Origin: Smittia aterrima | Lineage: Eukaryota > Arthropoda > Insecta > Diptera > Chironomidae | Length of the DNA: 64,000 nucleotides | Assembly: GCA_033063855.1 (NCBI GenBank) | Contig: CP093830.1 | Span: 4,402,854 to 4,466,853, forward strand | Reading direction: 5' to 3' | Shown: positions 13,601-28,500 of the stretch, piece after piece | Layout of the letters: every line of letters begins with the position of its first letter | How positions within the stretch are numbered: position 1 is the stretch's first letter | Notes under the pieces: model-generated | The model's database searches: none | What the model saw: only the letters and a program-made list of their open reading frames with translations | Told to the model about the DNA's origin: nothing | Program-made: the position numbers and the translations under genes

Positions 13601-16020
13601 AGAATTTCGAATTAAATTTTAATAGCAAAAGCCGGAAATCTACGAAAGCGATGAATAAAAAAGCAAATTTACTCATTAACGAATCTAAATAATTAAAATC
13701 AATTAACGATGAATTTTTAAGTCGAGAAAAAAAAAACATCATAATCATTCGAGGTTCATTTACAAATTGATGCGAGGAGCGTGGGTGGAGTGAACTGCTA
13801 AATAAAAAAAAAGAGGAAAGCAGGGATTAAATAATTTTTACACATGCGTAAGGAATATCTTGAGGTGCTTCTCACCGATTTCATGAATAATAATGTGAAA
13901 ATATTGTAATTATTGCTCCCCCTCTCGATAAGACTTTGTTGAAAAATTCCCGCAAATTCATCAAATTTAAAACAAAAATTATTAATCTCTCCCCCGCATC
14001 CCTGAATAGCTTCGAGAATAAACATATTTGAATAAAATTTGCCTTGAACATGTGATGAGATTCTCATTTACAGCTTGTTTCTTGATTAGAAAATTGAAAT
14101 TCCTCGAAATTCTTTATCGCAAACTTCTTCGGCTCAACATATGTTCAGAGCTCAATAATAATTATCAAAGCAGAGATAAAGTGTCAGCCACAATTATTTT
14201 GAGTGCTTTCACAGCTCCAGCAAACGATAGCCGAGAAAATATGAAAAAAATCGAAAGGAAATCCGTTCGACAAACAAAAATAATCTTTTTTTTATCAATT
14301 TGCTCTTGCGATACATAAAAAAATGAGAAAAAAAAATACAAAGTTGTGTTCAATTGAATGAAAATTATGGCACAGAGTGGAAGCGAGGGAGGTTGAATGA
14401 TTATCCATCGTTGATGATGTTCCAGTCAACAGTTTGACGATTGATTTAATTATGCGAGTCGAGCTGGAGAAGAAGAGGAGACGACGAGAGCGGGGAAGCT
14501 CAAGTATTCAATTTTTTCATTATTTATTGAGTAAATTGCTGTAGCGATAAGAATCCATTTTGTGAGACGACGAAGGGGAGCGAGAGAGAGAGAATTGAAT
14601 GCGATTGCATATTAAGCGATAACAATCAGTCATTTTGCATGAAATCAATTGAATCGGTTGACGAGGCAAACATCTACACACACAACGATCCATGGCGGAT
14701 ACGCTCATCAGACAGTTCCCGATCGTAATGCTTGCGATAGCGAATCATAATGGCTTATTGAATATTTCCTCAATTTGAAAATTGATTGCGACAACCGACA
14801 ATAATGAAATGAGCTGAGAATGGCGAACGAGCTCTGTAGCTTCAGTCTTAACCTCGAAGTTCATTTGAAGAAGTCAGCTCCATTGCGATCACAAATAATT
14901 GAGCATTGACATGATTTTTATTGCAATTTAATGAGCTGCAATTTGTCTGACTCAATTCAATGGCTTTGCAAGTGAATTGATGGAGCATTTCACCTGTAGA
15001 ATTTCTGCTCAAATTATCTGTTCAAGTCACAGTCGGATGGCTAGCGATGCCAGCTCATTCCGCAACGGGACGATGAGCTTTTGTGACAGAGCATTTTACA
15101 AGATTTATCTTGTACGAACATAAGTTTTAATAACTCGACAACTTGCATTAGGTGTTGAAACAATTTACAATTTTTCCTTCTTCATTTTCGAAAAAGGGGA
15201 AAGTTATTATGAAAATATTAATTATGTGCCAAAAATATTCATTCCTTTGCATTCACTTGGGTTGTGTAATTATGAAAATGCGCTTTTAAACTAGCAATTA
15301 AAACGTTTTCACTCATTTTCACTTATTATTAGCTGAGATTATATGGGATGAGGATTGCCAGAGGCTTTGAAATTAACCGATTTCTACTTCAAACGTTCCA
15401 CAAGCAAGACTCTCATCTGAGTTGTGATGACAATTCAACAGCGAATGGTTGATCGTTGTCTCAATGCATAAACAGCTTAACGACTGTCGAGACAAATAAA
15501 TCGGCTGAATTCTTTGCGAAATCTATTAAAAATTAGTTTTTCAGTTGAAACAGATTCACAATGTTCCGGTTGTATTGTTAGGCAAATGCTTTTGAGTTTA
15601 CTGAAGTGGGAAAGATTCATCAATGACGTTAGGAAAGAGTCTCAGCCTTGATTTACGCTTGTCAAGCTTCAAAGATTCTCGCTCACACGATGATTGAATC
15701 GCATTTATTCAGGGCTGACTTTCGCAATGATTAAGCTCGAACAAACACCTTGACTAAACATCCCATGATCTCATTTATTGACTTGAGTGAGTTTGAGTCA
15801 CACCGGCTCTAATAACAAAAGCATTTTCATCTTGTGTCGACAGTTTTAATTCCTGTCTCTTCGAAAATGAAAATGTCTTTGATTGTTTTTCTTGAAACGA
15901 AGCCAAAAGCGATTCACCGAACGCTAATTACTCGCTGCAATTTTATTAGTTTGTAATATTTTTTTCATTGCGATGAGAAATTGAAATTTATGTTATTTTT
16001 CTTTCTTCTTCTTCTTGCAG

Positions 16021-16545
16021 AGAGCAACATTAGCTGAGAAGGAAGTCAATACATTGAAGGAACAATTGACAACAACCACAACTTCCAAAACACAAACAAA
16101 CACCACATTATCAAACTCAGCATCGACGACCACAATTACGCAGAACGGCACATCACCCCCATCGCCCTCCACAACTCCATTGTCGCTCTTATCAGACAAC
16201 AACGATAATCACAGCAGCAGCAACAAATTGCTGAACAATAACAGCATCAAGAGCTGTCACTTGGATGACGAGAACATGGACAAGAAAATCAGCGACGTAA
16301 ACGAGATGATTGAGGACGACGATGATGTGAAAGACACTAACAATCATTGCTCGAGCAACCGATCGACTCCAACGAGTGAGAAAGAGGAGAAGAACAATCA
16401 ACACGACGATGACGACGATGACGATGAAGACGCAGTTGAATCACGTGATAATGGCGATCGATGTAGCGTGAAATCTAGTAATGTAAATAACAATAGCGTA
16501 AGCACCAGAACAATGGCTGAAGAATTAGCATTAAAGGATAAGGAG
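16021..16545 (+). CDS. cut exon: coiled-coil start plus Asn/Ser/Thr/Asp-rich linker
   Basis: The exon opens with RATLAEKEVNTLKEQL, which I recall as closely matching an early segment of Drosophila Cut and related to the RAEVAQREAETLREQL-type segment of vertebrate CUX1. It continues through Thr/Ser/Asn-rich and acidic sequence, including a run of Asp residues at about 16405-16425, and ends ELALKDKE at a gtaagg donor. It is 525 nt, phase 0 at both ends, so an upstream exon must end in phase 0. Confidence 0.93.
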
Positions 16546-19500
16546 GTAAGGAGCAGCCGAACATTTAAGAATTTCCATAAATTATTCACCTGCTTTGTTA
16601 TTCGTGAGATGTATTAATTTCTACCTCCTCGAGCTCTCTTCGGGACCAAGTCGACGTGTCGAGCATCGAGAGAAAATCTGTGAAAATCCCTCTTCAAGTG
16701 GAGAGAAAAAACAATTTATCTTGCGGACTAGAAACTCCTTGCGAACGAAGGAAAGGGGCGAGACGAAAGTTTTTCCTTCAATTTTCCATCTCGAAGAATC
16801 GAATGGCAAAAGAAATTGTTGAAAGGAGCAATTTATAATGGTCGATTGAAATGTAATCGGTGTGAAAATTTGCTGTTGTTGGACCTGATCTGAATAAGCA
16901 AACAGACTTAAGCTACCCTTCCCTGTCTCCCCCCTCAATCGCACTCGCAGACGATTTTTTATACAAAATTCATGAAATCAAGTCTACAGATGTTTCCCTC
17001 TTCTCGTCGCTTGTTGATACTTCCATCGGTAAAGTTTGTTATTCCTTCCGGTGGAGTGATACACAAAGAAGACGGCGATTGATTCCTTGACATAAAGACA
17101 TCGAAACGCTTTCTTTTCGAACCCCAACGACTTTTATGTAAATTGGGGTCGACGAATTCTTTTCGGTGAGGGAGCGTGTGATAGATTTGTGCCGAACTTT
17201 TTTCTTCCTTTATGTCATTTTTTATGTTTCGATGAAAAGGGAAGAGGAAAATATTTGTTAATGACGCCCTAGAATTATTCCCGACGAAAGCAAAAGAATC
17301 AACAAGGTGATTTTTTTGTCATGAATTTCTTAATTATTGCGACTCGCTTCCGTCTTTTGCGAGGGAGGAAAACGTAAACAAACAGAGAAAGGACAAGCTC
17401 TCACTTATTGAGAAATGAATCTTTAATGCGCTTGGGACCAATTTGACGATTTTCCAAGAGTTGGCCCCTTCGATCGTTTGATTTATTGCGCAACGTCTGC
17501 TTCACCACGCACTCAGCAGATTCAAACAGCAAGCGGCTTTGTTTTTTGCTCGCGTTTTAAATGAGCCGAGAGCACATGTTGCAGATTATGAGATAAATCG
17601 TTCGTCTTTAACTCACACGAAGAAAGTATCAATGAACGGGACGTCAATCGAGTAAAAGCGAGTTTAATTAAATTCTCCAAGCGCGCTCCATTTCATTTCG
17701 TGCTGACTTTGCACATCAATTAGTATCGCTCCCGCCTGGATCGCCTAAGCGAAAAAAAAGGGTCGCGAGACGGATTTCTAAGAAAGTGAGATGATGCATG
17801 TTGGAAAAGAGATTACGGCGAAACGATCTCTCATGATCTTTTGCCGCCGATTAAAGTGCATTCGCTGTCGTCTTTATCGGTGGATTTATACTGCGCATTT
17901 GAAAACTATCGAATTTCACGCTCGTTTTCATCCGCGACTGGGGAGAGTGAGAGATGAAGAATTTGTCTTGAAAATCAAGTAATTAATTTTTATGACTTTT
18001 TCTTCGTTGGCTTTTCGTCGGAAATAAATGTTCGATTTAATGACGAAGCGCGACGATTTTTGTCTGCTCAGTGGAAAGACATTTTTAGGTCGCTTGCGGG
18101 GAGTGAGAGAGACAGGAAAATTTATCTGCCTACGATTGACGACGATAATAGCATTAAAGATTTTTCATTTAATTTATTTCGATAGCAAAGTGAAAAATCA
18201 TTTAAAAAGTCATTGGAAAATATTCGGTGATCGCGGTATTTTTAGCTTTTGTGAGCTTCGCTTAACGAAAAATCGTTTTTCGTAACGCGACATCGAGAAG
18301 AGATCGGAAAAACTCTTCGAATCCATTTGGAAATAATTTATTACTGCGACTCACCACTCGCGTTGTTTCTCCACTGATATGAACCATAAATCTAATAATC
18401 GTGGATATTTTTAGTTGGAGCCCGACGTCTGCATTCGACAGCGTCCGACTTGAAGTGCTTTCGTCTCAAGAACGATATCAACACAGCAGAACTTTTCGAT
18501 CAACTCTGAACCAGTTGAAAGTGTTGCAACGAAAAATAAAAAAACGCAATTAAAACTTGAAAATTACCCCCGAAAAGTCGATTAAACATGAAGCAATAAT
18601 TTGCAACCGAAAAGAACTGCAAAATTATTGCACAAACAATAAATCATTTCGGGTAACAAACTTATCACAAGCAGACAATGGGAAAGCAACACAAAATTAC
18701 AAACGAAAGAGAAACATGCAACTCCAATTTTCGTATGCTGCTTTCACATGAAACTCCCGAAAAAAAAATAACGCAAGGGCGATGAAGACGAAGAAGAAGA
18801 AGAACGAAGAAATTTAATAGATTTTGTTCAAATGATAATATTTTTTTTTTCGAGGCAATAAAAAAGTAAGAAAACAATGAACGCCCGAAAAAATTACAGT
18901 AAAGCATTAAACATATTTATTTGTTCACTTATGCAATGCAAATTGCTGTGAGAGGGTTGCGAAACTTTTCTCTCCACCTCCAGAAGAAAACTTTTTCCTC
19001 TTTGTTTTTTTGGAAACACACGAAAAGTATAAAATCAATAGATTTCGCTTGATAAATATTTTGTGATAACGTGAAGCGATAAATTCTCAATTCTTTATTT
19101 TTGGGGTTACTCGAGTTTATTTCGCGGAACAGAAAATTGCATTTAAATTGTTGTAATAGTGAGATTTTTGCTGGCTGATTGCGGCAAATGTATCGACAAC
19201 TGCAGAAAAATAAGCCTTTCCGAATTAGCATATGAAACAAGCGAGGGGAGCAACGGAAATATTTCCGATTTCCGATAAGATATCTCGATCGAATTTGCAA
19301 TTTTAAAAAGAATAAAAAAAAAACGTTTTGCTTCGAGCTATCAATTTAATTTCTTGCGATGACAATTTGTTTGGAAGTTTCTTCGTCCAAAAGTATTTTT
19401 TTTTTGCTATTATCTGGAAGAGTGAGCATTAAGAATGGATCTAGCATGATAGAGATTGTCATGTGTGCCATGGATTGAAAATTTCCCGCAGTTTTTCTCC

Positions 19501-22500
19501 TCTCCTTCTCCTCATGACATAAAAAGTAATCTTCGTGAAAACTTCCCATTCAATCAGATGATAAATGTCGCTCTGCTGCCGCTTTTCTTTCATTGTTGAT
19601 CGTTGCAGTTGGAAATGCATTCCACTTTTCATCTGTTGAAACCTTTTTGTCTTCTTCTTCTGTTTAACTCTCAAGCGACTACTCAAGCCATCACAACAGC
19701 TCAAACAACAAAGAACCCGCTCGCGCTTTTCTCATGATGAAGCAATTTAACATTCGTAATAAAAATTTAAATTTTCAATAACAATTAAAGCAAGAAGCGT
19801 CGAGAAACAACTCAATTTCCTCTCGAATATTGAGTGGTGCCCGCATCGATATTTCAACAACGTCGTCGCGTCGTTGTTAAGAGTCATGGCCGGGAAACTT
19901 TTAAGCGCTGATCGACGTATCGAAATGAATAATTTAATAAATTTCACTTTCAATATTCCCAATAGAACGAAGTAATCCAATTAATCAATTTCCTTCACGA
20001 AAGAACCGAACTTGTTAATTCAATATCTCTCGCATGTGAACTCGCTGATCCGAGAGTTTCGTCAATTTTATTTGCCTTTTAATTAAAATTCAATTTGGTT
20101 ACGAAGCGAAGCGAAGAGACAATGGAACCAGCATCAGATCAATCGAAGATAATAAACGCGGGAGTCGTCTCAATAATATTTTGAGACTCTTTTCGGGGAG
20201 AATTGAAACAAGACGTCAACCTTCGTGACTGACAATGACGAACCAAAATAACTAAATTGATAATCATTTGTAGCTGAAAAAATAAATCATGAATGTGATG
20301 ATTACGTATTGAATTTGACATTTGATGTGGATTATCAATCGACATTAATTTTTCGGCGCAAAACATTTCAAGGTTGTCGAAGAAAAAAAATATTTCGAAT
20401 CACGCGAATTTCTATTTAGATTAATCGAATAATTTGTTTTGAGTAAAAAAGGGATCAAAGTAAGTCAATCGATTCTCAGACTTCCAATCAACGTCCAATC
20501 ATTTTGCTTTAGAATTATTTTAAGACTTCTTCCAAATCAAACGGAGTGATAAGAGAAGACCATAATTAATTTCGCTCGAGAAGTATTCTCGTAAAAATTC
20601 GCTTTCAATATTAGTTTGCGATTGCTGGTGATCGGTTGATGAATTGAGTTTTTTCTTGTTTCTCTCGTGCGGCAGTCAGAGTCACATGTTCGACCTAACT
20701 TTGTTCGAAAAAAGCAAATTGAATTAAAGAATAGCAGCAAACAAGTGCCACCCTTCGTTCATCGTCAGCAACCGCATTACACAAGCAGAGGAGACAGGTA
20801 GAGAGAACGAGAAATATAAACACTTAAGCACACACGGGATGACGATCGCATGATCCGTGAAACTATTGAACCGTAAATAGGTTTCCATTGTTGTGTACTT
20901 CGGCTTTCTGGTTCATTATATCTGACGAAAACTAAACTGTCGACGCATTCGGTAGCGAAATAATATTTTTTTCCCTCCGCTTTGAGTTCGTTACGATTGT
21001 TCGGAATCGAGAAAAATGCTATTAACTCATTAAGCAGTTTGACAAACCGTAACGGATGATTTGAAGATGACTAAATTCCACTTGCCTCGATGCCATCGCA
21101 CTCTCGAGCTCGAATGTTTGCGTAATGACAAATTAAGTTTCAATAACCCTTAAGCCGGCAAAAATCTTGTTGAATGGACGTTCAAGTGAATGATTGCAAT
21201 CGGGCAACACCAAACAAAGTCGAGTCGCATCTACATATCTATATAATTAACAAATTGATTCACCGTTCGTCTCGACTCAATGAATTCAAACAGAGAGCGA
21301 AATAAAAAATATTAAACTGGCAACAAAGAAATTGTTGTTTCGTTTTTGATCGACCGATCATTACATCAAAATTATGATTGCAACGACGACTCTTTTTTCA
21401 TTTGTCGCTCTTCACTTGTCATCGTTCCGTTCTGGCATGTGGGAAACTTTTTTCCTCTGTTTCGAAGAGGGTTCATTGAAATAATAACAAAACAGGTGGA
21501 AATTTCTCTTTTGCTAAAGAATCTTTTGCTAACGTCTTTCTCCTTTCTTTCTTTCACAGGTAAGACAACAATCTAATCGCAATCATCGACGGGTGAATAT
21601 TTTCTCAAGAAAACCTAAAATCGATTTACTTGTTACCCCCACGAACACAAAGTTTTTTTGATGAGAAAATCATCAGGTTTTGAGTTGCCCCCTATTGACG
21701 AGAAGTCGCTCAAAGCACACACAGATTAATCTGCTTTATTTCTAATTATCAATATTTGCCCCAAAGGTTACATTTCGAACGTCGAATTAAAATAAATTTT
21801 TGATTATTTTTTACTCGAAAACTGAGCGCCCGGAGTGGAGAGGAAATGATTAATTCAAAACTTGTATTATTCAAGTCGCGATGTTCGCTGATTGCTGATA
21901 CCCCAAAGAACAAAAAGTAAATGAAGTAAAAACTTGTAATCTTTGACAGAATTCCCTCGTCTCGAATCCTTCGAGGAGTTGAGCAAGTGAAATGAATGTT
22001 AAATTAGATTGGAAAGTTTACAAAAACATTAATCAGCCGTCACTTTGATCCATTTCCCATTCCAAGTCTAAATCTAGTTTCAATATCGATAAGGAGTCTT
22101 CCACTTGAAAAAGGTGATTTAAATTTCCTTTAACGACATCTTCCTAGAGAATTCATCAGATTTGACATCGAGATTTACATCCGAATCACTTAATTTAAAT
22201 GAATTTACCTCGAACCCTTTTTCTGACGTAGCAACAGCTAACACTTAACATCAAACTACTCGTTTAGGCGTCAATTTATTTACACCAGACGTTGCTATAA
22301 TGAATTATGATCGATTTATCATCTAATCACACTCGTACATCGGAAAATTGAAGATTACTTCACGTGTGGAATCAAAAGTGATTTATCTGAAATTGCTCCT
22401 TCGCTTCGAAAAGGTTTTAATGGAAATTTCATTTATTTTCATGTCTCACTTCATCTTGAGATTGAATTTTATTAATAACTATTTTACGACGATAGAATTT

Positions 22501-25500
22501 CTCTCTATTTATTCTCCATAAACATTCAGATTTATTTTCGGGGGCTGCTGTCGCATGTCTTTTGACTATCTATAGTTTCTCCATAAACAACTCTCAACTT
22601 CGTCTTCATCACGCCTCAGTGAGAACGACGAGAGCTCGAGCTACAACTCGAAAGAGCATGTAAAAGTTTCTTGATGCTGGGGATTTGCCAATGGTGCTTT
22701 ATAATTGAAGCCGTTTGAATCCTCAGTCGATGGAAAACAGCAGCAAACTCGAACTTCTTCATAAATAAATTCTAAATTGATTGTTTCCTCATTTCGATTC
22801 GAGTGAACGACGAGTTAATATTGAGATTTATGTGTTTTCTTCTGTGTCGTCTCGATACGGCTTCAGTTGTTGTTTTATTCAGATTCGATTTAAACTCATC
22901 TCCGAGGGGGATGAGAGAAAGTTTTACGGAAGAGTTGGCGAATAGTTTTTTGAAGGAAAACAAAAACAAGGCCAATGGAGCTCGTCCCACTTGATTTAAG
23001 AATCATGATGTTGTACATCACTTCTTCCTCAAGATTGCGTCTAAGTTGTGTTAATGAAGTGAACATAATAGTTTTCCGATCCCTTTTCTCGTCTTTGGTG
23101 TTAAGTATCTGAGTGAGAAAGGGTGTCGAATTAATTATGAGGACGAGAGATAGATTCTCGACATCGATTCTTCATGCTTGCTTCCCCCAGTCGACAACTT
23201 TCTTGGAATCTTCTCTAAATCGATTTAAAAGAAGCGGAACACTTGTCGTCTCTCGTAAACCACACTCAAAAAAAAATATTATTTCAATACTCTCAAAAAC
23301 AAAAGCGGATGCAATAAATTATGCTTTCAAATTTCAAAGAATGAAAAACATTTCGCAAAAATTGAAAGAAGTGATCGCGATGGCATATGGAAAGGTTTGG
23401 TCTTCTTCTTCCTCTTTGTCGCGACATGCACTGAGAGATGCATTTGATATCATTTGAATTTGAGTCGAAAACTCATAAATTAACTCTTTTTTCGTGTATG
23501 ACTCTGCATATCTTCAAAAAAAAAAATTTGAAGCAGAATTAATTAATTTCGTACGAGATGAGATGTGACTGAGGTTCTCTCTCTCTGAGTATTTTTAATT
23601 GAACACGAAGAAGAAAGAATATCATCACGCGTAATCTAAATCATATCCATTCGGGTTTTTCTTCGAAATGCTGCGAATTGATAAAAATAAATTTGTGCAC
23701 ATGTTGCAACGAATTGCATTGCATCGCATCTTTGCCGAAATGTTTTGATTTCTTTGAACTTTTCCTTTGCTCTCTCTCTCACATTTTTCGGATCTCAAAC
23801 TCGCATAAATATTTAGCTTCACCACGAACTCACAACATTTACTCGAAGATGAGTTCTGAATTTAATTAGTCACAGACTCTTTAACCGCAGTAGCAAGCAA
23901 AAAAATAAAAATCCTCCCGAAATGCAAGAATAAGAAAGAAGTTATTTTGATCGTCAAATAAAGTTGATGAGACGTAAAAGGAATTATAAAAATTGTTTCT
24001 TGGGGGAAAGAAAAGCGGATGGAAAAAAATGAGATTGGAAGCCATAAAATCGAGACTAAATCTTCGTTTAATTTATAATTGAAGTGTATTTTGATTTAAT
24101 TACCAAACGAGCGGACGAGAAAGCGAGAAAATGAAATCGCAAAACCAAAAGGAAGAGCAGTTTCCGTTGTAAAGCGAAGAGGGGAGTTAGTTGAAGACAC
24201 TCAACTGATACAATCGTCCACAAGCTCCATTAATTGACGAGAAGATAATTCGACACTTTGAAATTGATTGCACAAAGCGCACGCACAAGAAATTCTCTCT
24301 TTAGCTTCTGCGGATATCACGATCGAATTTCTCTCAGTGCTTTCCCAATCAAGATTCCAAAGATTTCCGTTCCCCGCATGAAGAGGCGAGAGACTCATGA
24401 AAATTAAATTGTTCTTAAGGCCGAGCAGCTTCGTAATCCAAAGCAATTAAAAAACTCTCAATCTTATTTGCTGATTCTGATATCCATCAATTAATAAGAA
24501 ACGAACTGGAAATAATTTCTTTCGGGAAGAGGAGGGAATGCTTTCGATACATTGCATTCAAATGAGATTTTTTCGCGACCCCAATCGAGATAGAAAAATA
24601 AAATAAAAATCGTCCCTCGAACCCTCCTCGTGAAAGTTAAACGTCAATTTATATGCTGCGAGTAAAGTGCCTTTAATTATTCAATTAGATATAAACCGAG
24701 TTCATGATCGGAAAATAAAAAGTTGAGCTACATTTGCGGTGAATAAATCAATCGCTGACCCAAATATTCCTTCAACAAAAGTCTTCGTCCGCGAGAGAGT
24801 TTAGGAAACGGAAAATCATCCAATCACTCGCTACATTAACTGCCTCTCCATGAAAGCTTGTCTAAGTCTTCAGCACACAAATTGAATTAAAATCAATTAC
24901 ATGAGAAGGAGGACTCAAAATCAAGAGTAATTTTCTTGTTTGCTATTGAATAATGAGCGCTAATCCAAACAACTTTCACTTTAAAGCACAAGAAATTCTA
25001 ATTATTCGGAAAAACGTGATTAACGTTCGCTGTTCTTTTTCACTCCCGCCTTGCAAATAAAAGTTTGTCATAAAATTTAATGCCGAAAGCGGCGAAAGAC
25101 AATCTATTTGAATAATCGATATTCGATGAGTAACAACAGCTCGAGCCCGCTTGAGAGTCGTAAAGTTGTGCTTACTTTATCAGGTGAAACAGAGCACCAC
25201 ACTTCGAAGCACTTAAATCTAATGAAAACTCGTTTAATGCGAATACAAATGATTGATTAGAAGTTTTCTCTGTTTTTCGCGATAATTAAGCTTCGATAAG
25301 AAAGCAACTCAGAGCTCGTCATGTGATGCTGAGAGTGTTCGGGGAAGAAGAGCGATAGCTTAATCAAATGATAAACAAATTGTAAATCAATTCGAGGCTG
25401 AGACTAATTAAACGTGCCTAATTTCAACTTCGCTTCGCTTCAACGGCAAATGAACAAAAATATAAAATGAGAGACACGATAAAAAGTTTACAGCCGCGCG

Positions 25501-28500
25501 CTTATCATTGTGATTTCCTTGTGCAATCACTCTTTATATTGGTTGGACAAACACTATAGCTATCTGTTGAAAGAACTTGTTCGAAGATATTCGTTGACTG
25601 ACTGATAAGCTTGGCACTGCGTGTGGACAATAAAGTAGTCAACTCTTTAATTCAGATTTATGATTTGTTAGACAAATTCAGTTTAACCAGAAGAATTTGT
25701 GTCTCTCGAAATTCGAGAAAAAAAAAATGAATTCTTGAAGCAAATAAAAGATTTCGGTTTATTGCTGTAAACAGTAGACGAACGAAGTAAACGTAAATCA
25801 TATGACGGTGAATGTGTTTCTCACTCGTTCGCCTTGTGATTCGGTTTCGTGCTGGATTTACGGCGATGTTTGTGAAACATTTCATTGCAGCAGACACTTT
25901 ATTGGTAACGCCGTTGATTGTCATTATTTTACGTACGAACGAGTAATTAAATACCGGCGCCAATGATAAAGGTATTTTAACGTTCATTGAACAGTCATTT
26001 GACCCATAAAGCTTTCGTTGTTTACACTCGAAAAAAAGTTTGTGTTCCCAAGTCGAGTCAAACTTTCCATTTCTCTTACGTTCACTCCTCACTCGAGAGG
26101 ACCTTGAGCGAGATTTGAAAAAAATAGTTTTCCATTCAGATCCGATAGAAAAGTCGTGCATTACAAACAACTACAAGCTGTTCATTCCGTTTCAATTCTT
26201 TTTTATCAAACTGTCAAGCATGTCTCCTGTGTTTCAAAACCAGAACCAAGAACGATATTGCTCGAGACTTCAAACTGCAACAGAACAATTGCACAATATC
26301 GTGAAATATCAGAAAACTGCAAACAAAATAAATTTTTCTCGGCCGAGAATTTTCCAATTTCCGGTGGAGCTTTCTCGCTGTTTTGTTTTTTATTTTTCGG
26401 CAAAAATATTTCCAATACAGATCGGAAGCTCAAGTCATAAACTTTTATTTTTCGATTAATTAGAATTCTATCAAAAACAAAATCTGTGCCGAATTATAAT
26501 TTTTTTGGAAGTTTCTCTCCTTCCAATCCTTTTATCGGATTTTTAATTTTTCGCTTTTCCATTCGATTACGTTCGATTTTTCATTTGAATATTTTCGCTC
26601 ATTTCCGGAAGATTCAACGAGACTTGCATGCAACCAGACCTTCAAATTAAATTTATGGCTTTGCTGAAGGTTTTAAATTGGAGCGACGTACAATGCAATT
26701 GCGTAAAACTTTCTTCCTTCCCTCGAAGTTTCGTTGAAATGTCACCAACTGCACTCAACATGCAATATTTTCAATTGACGTCTTATTGAATTATAAGCAA
26801 CGTAGTCGTAAGTTATTGGGAAAAGTTTTTCCTTTCTTGTTTATGCAAATACCAGCCGAGTATCGAGACGGGGGTGAAGAAATATATTTTCAAACTTTTC
26901 AACATTTTGCATATGAGTTAAGCTTGGCATTTAACGTTTCTTTCGCAAAAATATTATAATTTAACGTGCGCTTATTGTCATTTCTCAGGAAAATTTATGA
27001 CTTTTCTAAGGAAATGCAATAAGCTGTGCAATACGATGCACTCGCACGCAAGAAAATCTTTTGTTATGACAAAATGCGAAGCTTATTGATTTAACATGAA
27101 GAAGTTGCCTCGAGTACTTTGAGGCAAGGAAAAACTTTTTCTGATTTCTTCGATGGCACAGTTCTATGAGCAAACATTCGCGTAGATGTTTTCCTCGGTA
27201 ATTGATATGCAAATAGAGAATTTTTCATTTGAATTTTAAATTCGTCTGTAAAATAAAAACGAGAAATTTTTAATCCGTTTAACGAGGAAATCTGGAGTGA
27301 GCATATTTTACTTTCGACGAGTATCAGAGATGAGATTGTGTCGTGTAATCATATTTCCATACTCATAGCAAAAGTTCTTCATCATCGCTCGTTTCTTTCT
27401 ATCTCCCCGGGTCTCAAAAGACCAATTTAGCTTCCTATTGAAAAATGGGGAGAAAAAAATGTTTTTCAGTCATTACGATCTGCGAGGGTTTGAGATGGAG
27501 AGTGTGAGGCTTTGTTTCTTTGATGAATTTTCAAAAATTTCCAATTATCATTCTCATAAAACATTCACATGAGGTTGAATCTTAAAAGGGTTTCCACATT
27601 CGTGTGAGTGAGTGCCATGGGGCTAAAAATTGATGAAGCGAAACTTTTTTCCAGCTGAATATTAATTTTTACTGTGTTTATGTTTTCTTAAAACCGTTTT
27701 TCCCGCCCACCACCATCTCACATGTCGTCGTTTGACGTGACGAGCATGTTTGTCATATCATATCTGCCAACGTAAAGCGATCAGGAAGAACATGCCTTCA
27801 ACCCATTCATTACACCCCACAACCCATCTGCTTCCATTCCCTTTCCACCCGTCGCGCCGCCCTGTGTAAAAACAATCAACCTCACTCTCACTCTCAACAT
27901 TTTTCTCTCTCGAATAAAAAGCGAAACTCCCCAGCATATCACAAACATAATTCCATATTCAATAACATAAAATAATATTTCATTTTTCTCGTCTTTTTAT
28001 GATGTTTGAAAATATTTCTGTGTGCGAGAACTCGAGGAGGCGAAGGCAATCTTTCTGTATGTTTTTTGCTTGAATTAAGTAGCTTTTTTCTGATGAGCTA
28101 AATGAAAGGGTTAAATTTTAAAAATATCTCCTCGCACGAATTTATTTTTTGATGTATGTTCGTACATTTTTTTGTGCTTAATTCCATGGTAGAGAGAGTA
28201 AGTAGATTTGAAGGAGCATTTGGGAGGGAAGGTGGGAGAGAGTGATGAACATTTATCTCTGTCTACGTGTTTGTTCATCATATCATCTGTCAATATGATT
28301 TCTGTTCAAGTAAAGAACATAAATTTTTATAAAGTTGCTGTGCGAGAGAGTTGTTTTGAACAAAAAAAAAAAATTCCATTACCTACGCGATTCTTTCGCT
28401 TCGATTTTAATTCCTTCCTAAGTTTGAAGTGGAAAAGAGGATAAAGCAATGGCAACATTATGTGTAATTATCAGTCTCCCACTCCTTGTGTCTCTGCCTC

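Larger units (their letters stand above)
1..16020 (+). other. Upstream intron of cut (3' part), no coding exon seen
   Basis: The exon at 16021 starts in mid-protein after a strong pyrimidine-rich acceptor (ttcttcttcttgcag), so at least one coding exon lies further upstream and this stretch is read as intron. Open frames here are short, overlap on both strands and resemble no family. The sequence is AT-rich with many TCGA/CGA words, GA or CT runs (for example 6568-6580, 12864-12880, 14580-14592) and a 10-nt alternating CG tract at 1723-1732. It holds one candidate ratchet site at 776/777 and one repeat element at 9264-10628, both listed separately. Enhancers are likely in such an intron of a patterning gene but none can be named from sequence alone. 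Confidence 0.75.

Noticed and set aside
16192..16589. Minus-strand frames opposite the first visible cut exon
   Set aside because: They are hydrophobic shadows (poly-Val, poly-Ser) of the Asp- and Asn-rich cut coding sequence.
25170..25195. cttactttatcag|gtgaaa as a ratchet site
   Set aside because: The pyrimidine tract is short and the donor is non-consensus; much weaker than the site at 21559/21560.
25658..26459. Overlapping frames of 170 aa (-) and 139 aa (+) in the cut intron
   Set aside because: Both strands are open over the same bases, with no domain, no splice-consistent structure and random-looking composition.
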